A model generated the notes under the pieces. It ran no database searches. It was not told the origin of the DNA and was given only the letters and a program-made list of their open reading frames with translations. Below are positions 7,538-9,294 of a stretch of 9,294 bases of DNA, piece after piece. Both the position numbers and the translations under genes were made by a program. Origin of the DNA: an uncultured Leucothrix sp. (GTDB taxonomy: Bacteria > Pseudomonadota > Gammaproteobacteria > Thiotrichales > Thiotrichaceae); contig CALKXC010000084.1 of assembly GCA_938004025.1 (NCBI GenBank), positions 1 to 9,294 on the forward strand, written 5' to 3'. Positions within the stretch are counted from its first letter, which is position 1. Every line of letters starts with the position of its first letter.

Positions 7538-7558
7538 ATTAAAAATAATTTAATGTCT
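7529..7558 (+). other. AT-rich 13-bp hairpin spanning the purH stop codon
   Basis: AGACATTAAATTA (7529-7541) is perfectly complementary to 7546-7558, with an AAAA loop. The left arm contains the last His codon and the TAA stop of purH (7535-7537). It lacks a T tract after the stem (TTGTCAACC follows), so it is not a canonical terminator. A role in 3'-end protection of the purH mRNA is possible. Confidence 0.4.
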
Positions 7559-7664
7559 TGTCAACCAATCAGAAACGTATTGCGTTAACTAGGCAGAACA
7601 CTGGTATTACAATGAGTTGAAGCATCACGGGGTTTGTAATTCCAGTTTTCTATATGTTCTTTAG

Positions 7665-7688
7665 GCCGGGTTTTTATCCGGCTTTTTT
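7665..7688 (+). terminator. Rho-independent terminator after purH
   Basis: A GCCGG/CCGGC stem (7665-7669 with 7678-7682) closes an 8-base loop and is followed by six T residues (7683-7688). No T tract follows on the minus strand, so it serves plus-strand transcription, most likely purH, which ended 127 bases earlier. The bases between hold nothing else I recognise. Confidence 0.8.
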
Positions 7689-7715
7689 ATGCCTGAAATA
7701 AATCAATTGCGCAAA

Positions 7716-7744
7716 ATCAATCTTACTTGTATCAACTTACTTGT
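7716..7744. repeat. Small imperfect tandem duplication over the BenE-type stop codon
   Basis: ATCAATCTTACTTGT (7716-7730) is followed directly by ATCAACTTACTTGT (7731-7744); the copies differ by one inserted T. The second copy contains the minus-strand stop codon of the transporter (7737-7739), and the first would be its immediate 3' untranslated sequence. This looks like a slippage duplication. Confidence 0.6.
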
Positions 7745-8915
7745 TGGGTTTGCGCTTATTTAAGAACAACATACCGCAGCCCGCTAAAAGTCCCCAAAAA
7801 GCTCCGGATATACCTAGTAACGTCATCCCTGATGCGGCAGCTAAAAAAGTCACAGCAGCAGCCGGTCGAGTCGCTTCATCTTTAAAAGCGGCAACGGCAG
7901 ATCCCGAAAATGCTGCAACCAAGGCCAAGCCCGCAACAGCTTCGATTAATATAACCGGCGCAAGGCTAACAAAAGCAATAGTAACGCCGACAAAAACACC
8001 CAAAATAATACTGCCAATACCAAAAAACACCGCAGCGACATAACGCTGCTTTGGGTCTTTCCCACCCTCTTCACTGGCCATCATCGCAGCGACAATAGCG
8101 GATAGGTTAACTGCGTGTGAGCCCAAGAACGAACCAAGGATAGAAAAGACACCAGTAGTCGCTATTAAAGGCGATGCAGGTGTTTCGTAGTTATTCGCTT
8201 TTAGCACCGCAATGCCAGGAATATTCTGAGAAGCCATCGTCACAATAAACAGTGGCAGAGCAATACTGAACACTGCTTCAATTGAAAATGAGGGTGTCAC
8301 CCATTGAACGGATGGGATGAGGCTGTTGCTTAGCGTGGTTTTCCAATCGGCTGGAAATTCTACGCCGATTATCACTACCGCGATAAACGCTAGTAATGCA
8401 AACGGAACAGCAAGTGTTCGATTAATTAGGCCACCAATAACCCATGCGATGATAATAGGAAGTCCAAACCAAGGATTAAAAGCAACCGCTTTAAATGGTG
8501 CAAGACATAGCGTTAGTAATACGCCTGCAAGTAATGCATTGGCTAGCGCACTGGGAATGGCTTCAACGGCTTGACCCAAAGGTTTCCAAACACCGGCTAA
8601 TACTAATAGCACACCACAGATAATAAAGGCACCAACCGCAGTATCAAAACCACCAGAAAAAGCAGCTGAAGAAGCTAGCAGTGCAGCACCCGGTGTTGAC
8701 CAAGCGACGCCTACTGGCATTTTTGTTTTTATACTTAATATGATGCTGCACAATCCTATGGATATAGCAGCAACCATAAGGCCTGAGGTTGCTTGCGCAT
8801 CAGTCGCGCCAACACTCCTCAGGCCTTGTAATACAACAGCAAACGATGACGCAAACCCTACAAACGCTGCCAACAATCCGGCGAATACCGATTGAGGATT
8901 TACATCTCTCATCAC
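7737..8915 (-). CDS. BenE-family benzoate/H+ symporter-type transporter
   Basis: The 392-residue, highly hydrophobic inner-membrane protein matches the benzoate:H+ symporter BenE/YdcO family. It shows MPVGVAWSTPGAALL (66-80), EAIPSALANALLAGVLL (118-134), MASQNIPGIAVLKANNY (227-243), GSHAVNLSAI (265-274) and the cytoplasmic SEEGGKDPKQRY loop (281-292), all in the expected order and at normal length. BenE imports aromatic acids, but no benzoate catabolic gene is visible here and YdcO-type members have unknown substrates, so benzoate is not assured. GTG 8915 and ATG 8912 are adjacent possible starts. The only ribosome-site-like sequence, AGGTGG (8931-8926), lies 10 bases before the GTG and 13 before the ATG, which favours GTG slightly. 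That site overlaps the last codons of the upstream gene, whose stop is 6 bases away, so the two are cotranscribed and probably translationally coupled. Confidence 0.93.
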   Translation of the reverse strand: MMRDVNPQSVFAGLLAAFVGFASSFAVVLQGLRSVGATDAQATSGLMVAAISIGLCSIILSIKTKMPVGVAWSTPGAALLASSAAFSGGFDTAVGAFIICGVLLVLAGVWKPLGQAVEAIPSALANALLAGVLLTLCLAPFKAVAFNPWFGLPIIIAWVIGGLINRTLAVPFALLAFIAVVIIGVEFPADWKTTLSNSLIPSVQWVTPSFSIEAVFSIALPLFIVTMASQNIPGIAVLKANNYETPASPLIATTGVFSILGSFLGSHAVNLSAIVAAMMASEEGGKDPKQRYVAAVFFGIGSIILGVFVGVTIAFVSLAPVILIEAVAGLALVAAFSGSAVAAFKDEATRPAAAVTFLAAASGMTLLGISGAFWGLLAGCGMLFLNKRKPNK

Positions 8916-8921
8916 TGCGTA

Positions 8922-9294
8922 TTAACCACCTAGTAGTTGAGTACGCAAACCAGCGTGAACTGGAGTGTTTGATAACCAAATACCAAATAGTGCTTCTTTG
9001 AATGCCGCTGAGCGAATGGTTTCAACTCTCGTACCGTTACGGATGATATGAACGCCACTTCCAGGAACGTTTGTTAACTCATAAACGTCGCCAGGGCCAA
9101 CACCTTTATCAAACGTGTTTAGCATTTTATCAATTTCAGCTTTGATAGGCGTAATGTTACCACCCGTACCTACCTGAAAACCTTGCATAGTTGCTTGTTT
9201 CATTTTTGCTGGTGTAATGAAGCTTGAAGTGATTGCAAGACGGATGCTCATTGGCTCGTCAGCTTTCATGATTGCCGCCGCATCTTTGCTTTTG
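8922..9294 (-). CDS. Chalcone isomerase-like domain protein (5' end beyond window)
   Basis: The frame is open through the right edge: residues KSKDAAAI precede the in-frame ATG at 9269, so that ATG is unlikely to be the start and the gene is cut. The visible C-terminal 123 residues match the bacterial chalcone-isomerase-like family: MSIRLAITSSFITPAKM, a helix (PIKAEIDKMLNTF), VGPGDVYELTNVPGSGVHI, and the closing FKEALFGIWLSNTPVHAGLR...LLG. Complete members are usually near 190 residues, secreted, and of unknown function in bacteria, since flavonoid substrates are not expected; about a third is missing here. The stop is 6 bases before the BenE-type gene, indicating an operon. Confidence 0.82.
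   Translation of the reverse strand, partial: KSKDAAAIMKADEPMSIRLAITSSFITPAKMKQATMQGFQVGTGGNITPIKAEIDKMLNTFDKGVGPGDVYELTNVPGSGVHIIRNGTRVETIRSAAFKEALFGIWLSNTPVHAGLRTQLLGG

Noticed and set aside
7707..7714. TTGCGCAA 8-base palindrome
   Set aside because: It is short, isolated and in a converging 3' region; nothing supports an operator or attachment site.
7741..8574. Plus-strand ORFs opposite the BenE-type gene
   Set aside because: They are low-complexity Ala/Thr/Pro/Lys translations mirroring membrane-helix codons; the minus-strand frame is clearly the gene.
9267..9269. ATG at 9269 as the start of the chalcone-isomerase-like gene
   Set aside because: The frame stays open to the window edge and the visible part lacks the N-terminal third and signal peptide expected of the family, so the real start is outside.

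Overview
The window looks like chromosomal DNA of a moderately low-GC gammaproteobacterium, probably marine (Alteromonadales/Oceanospirillales-like). I base this on the purH type, the many secreted proteins, the tandem ~95-residue adhesion-type repeats and the BenE transporter. No taxon-specific marker is present, so this is an inference. I see no tRNA, rRNA, CRISPR array, insertion sequence or phage gene.

Layout. (1) Bases 1-366, minus strand: the start of a small exported, probably lipid-anchored protein with a His-rich HGHGLP motif, running off the left edge, with its own promoter. (2) Bases 491-4522, minus strand: a three-gene operon closed by a strong terminator. In transcription order it encodes a protein resembling the N-terminal (N2/N3) domains of copper amine oxidases, then two secreted paralogues of the catalytic (D4) domain, the second carrying three 94-residue repeats at its C terminus. 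(3) Bases 4675-5850, minus strand: a 12-helix MFS transporter. (4) Bases 5963-7537, plus strand: purH, divergent from the MFS gene, followed by a terminator. (5) Bases 7737-9294, minus strand: a BenE-type transporter preceded in an operon by a chalcone-isomerase-like protein cut by the right edge.

The notable system is region 2. Ordinary copper amine oxidases carry N2, N3 and D4 on one chain and act as homodimers. Here the domains sit on separate secreted chains, each with its own signal peptide, so this is not a simple frameshift. The two catalytic-domain paralogues have decayed in complementary ways. The repeat-bearing one keeps the three copper-ligand histidines, the candidate catalytic aspartate and the cofactor-precursor tyrosine, but the consensus residues flanking that tyrosine changed from N-Y-D to A-Y-V. 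The other keeps N-Y but has lost the aspartate and two of the three copper ligands. A heteromeric, surface-associated, copper-dependent oxidase (or a non-catalytic derivative) is the working hypothesis.

The intergenic stretches are all under 300 bases. 367-565 holds a promoter and a terminator; 4523-4674 holds a short hairpin and a possible plus-strand start; 5851-5962 is the divergent MFS/purH spacer, where I see no convincing promoter or PurR-type operator; 7538-7736 holds the purH hairpin, the terminator and a small tandem duplication.
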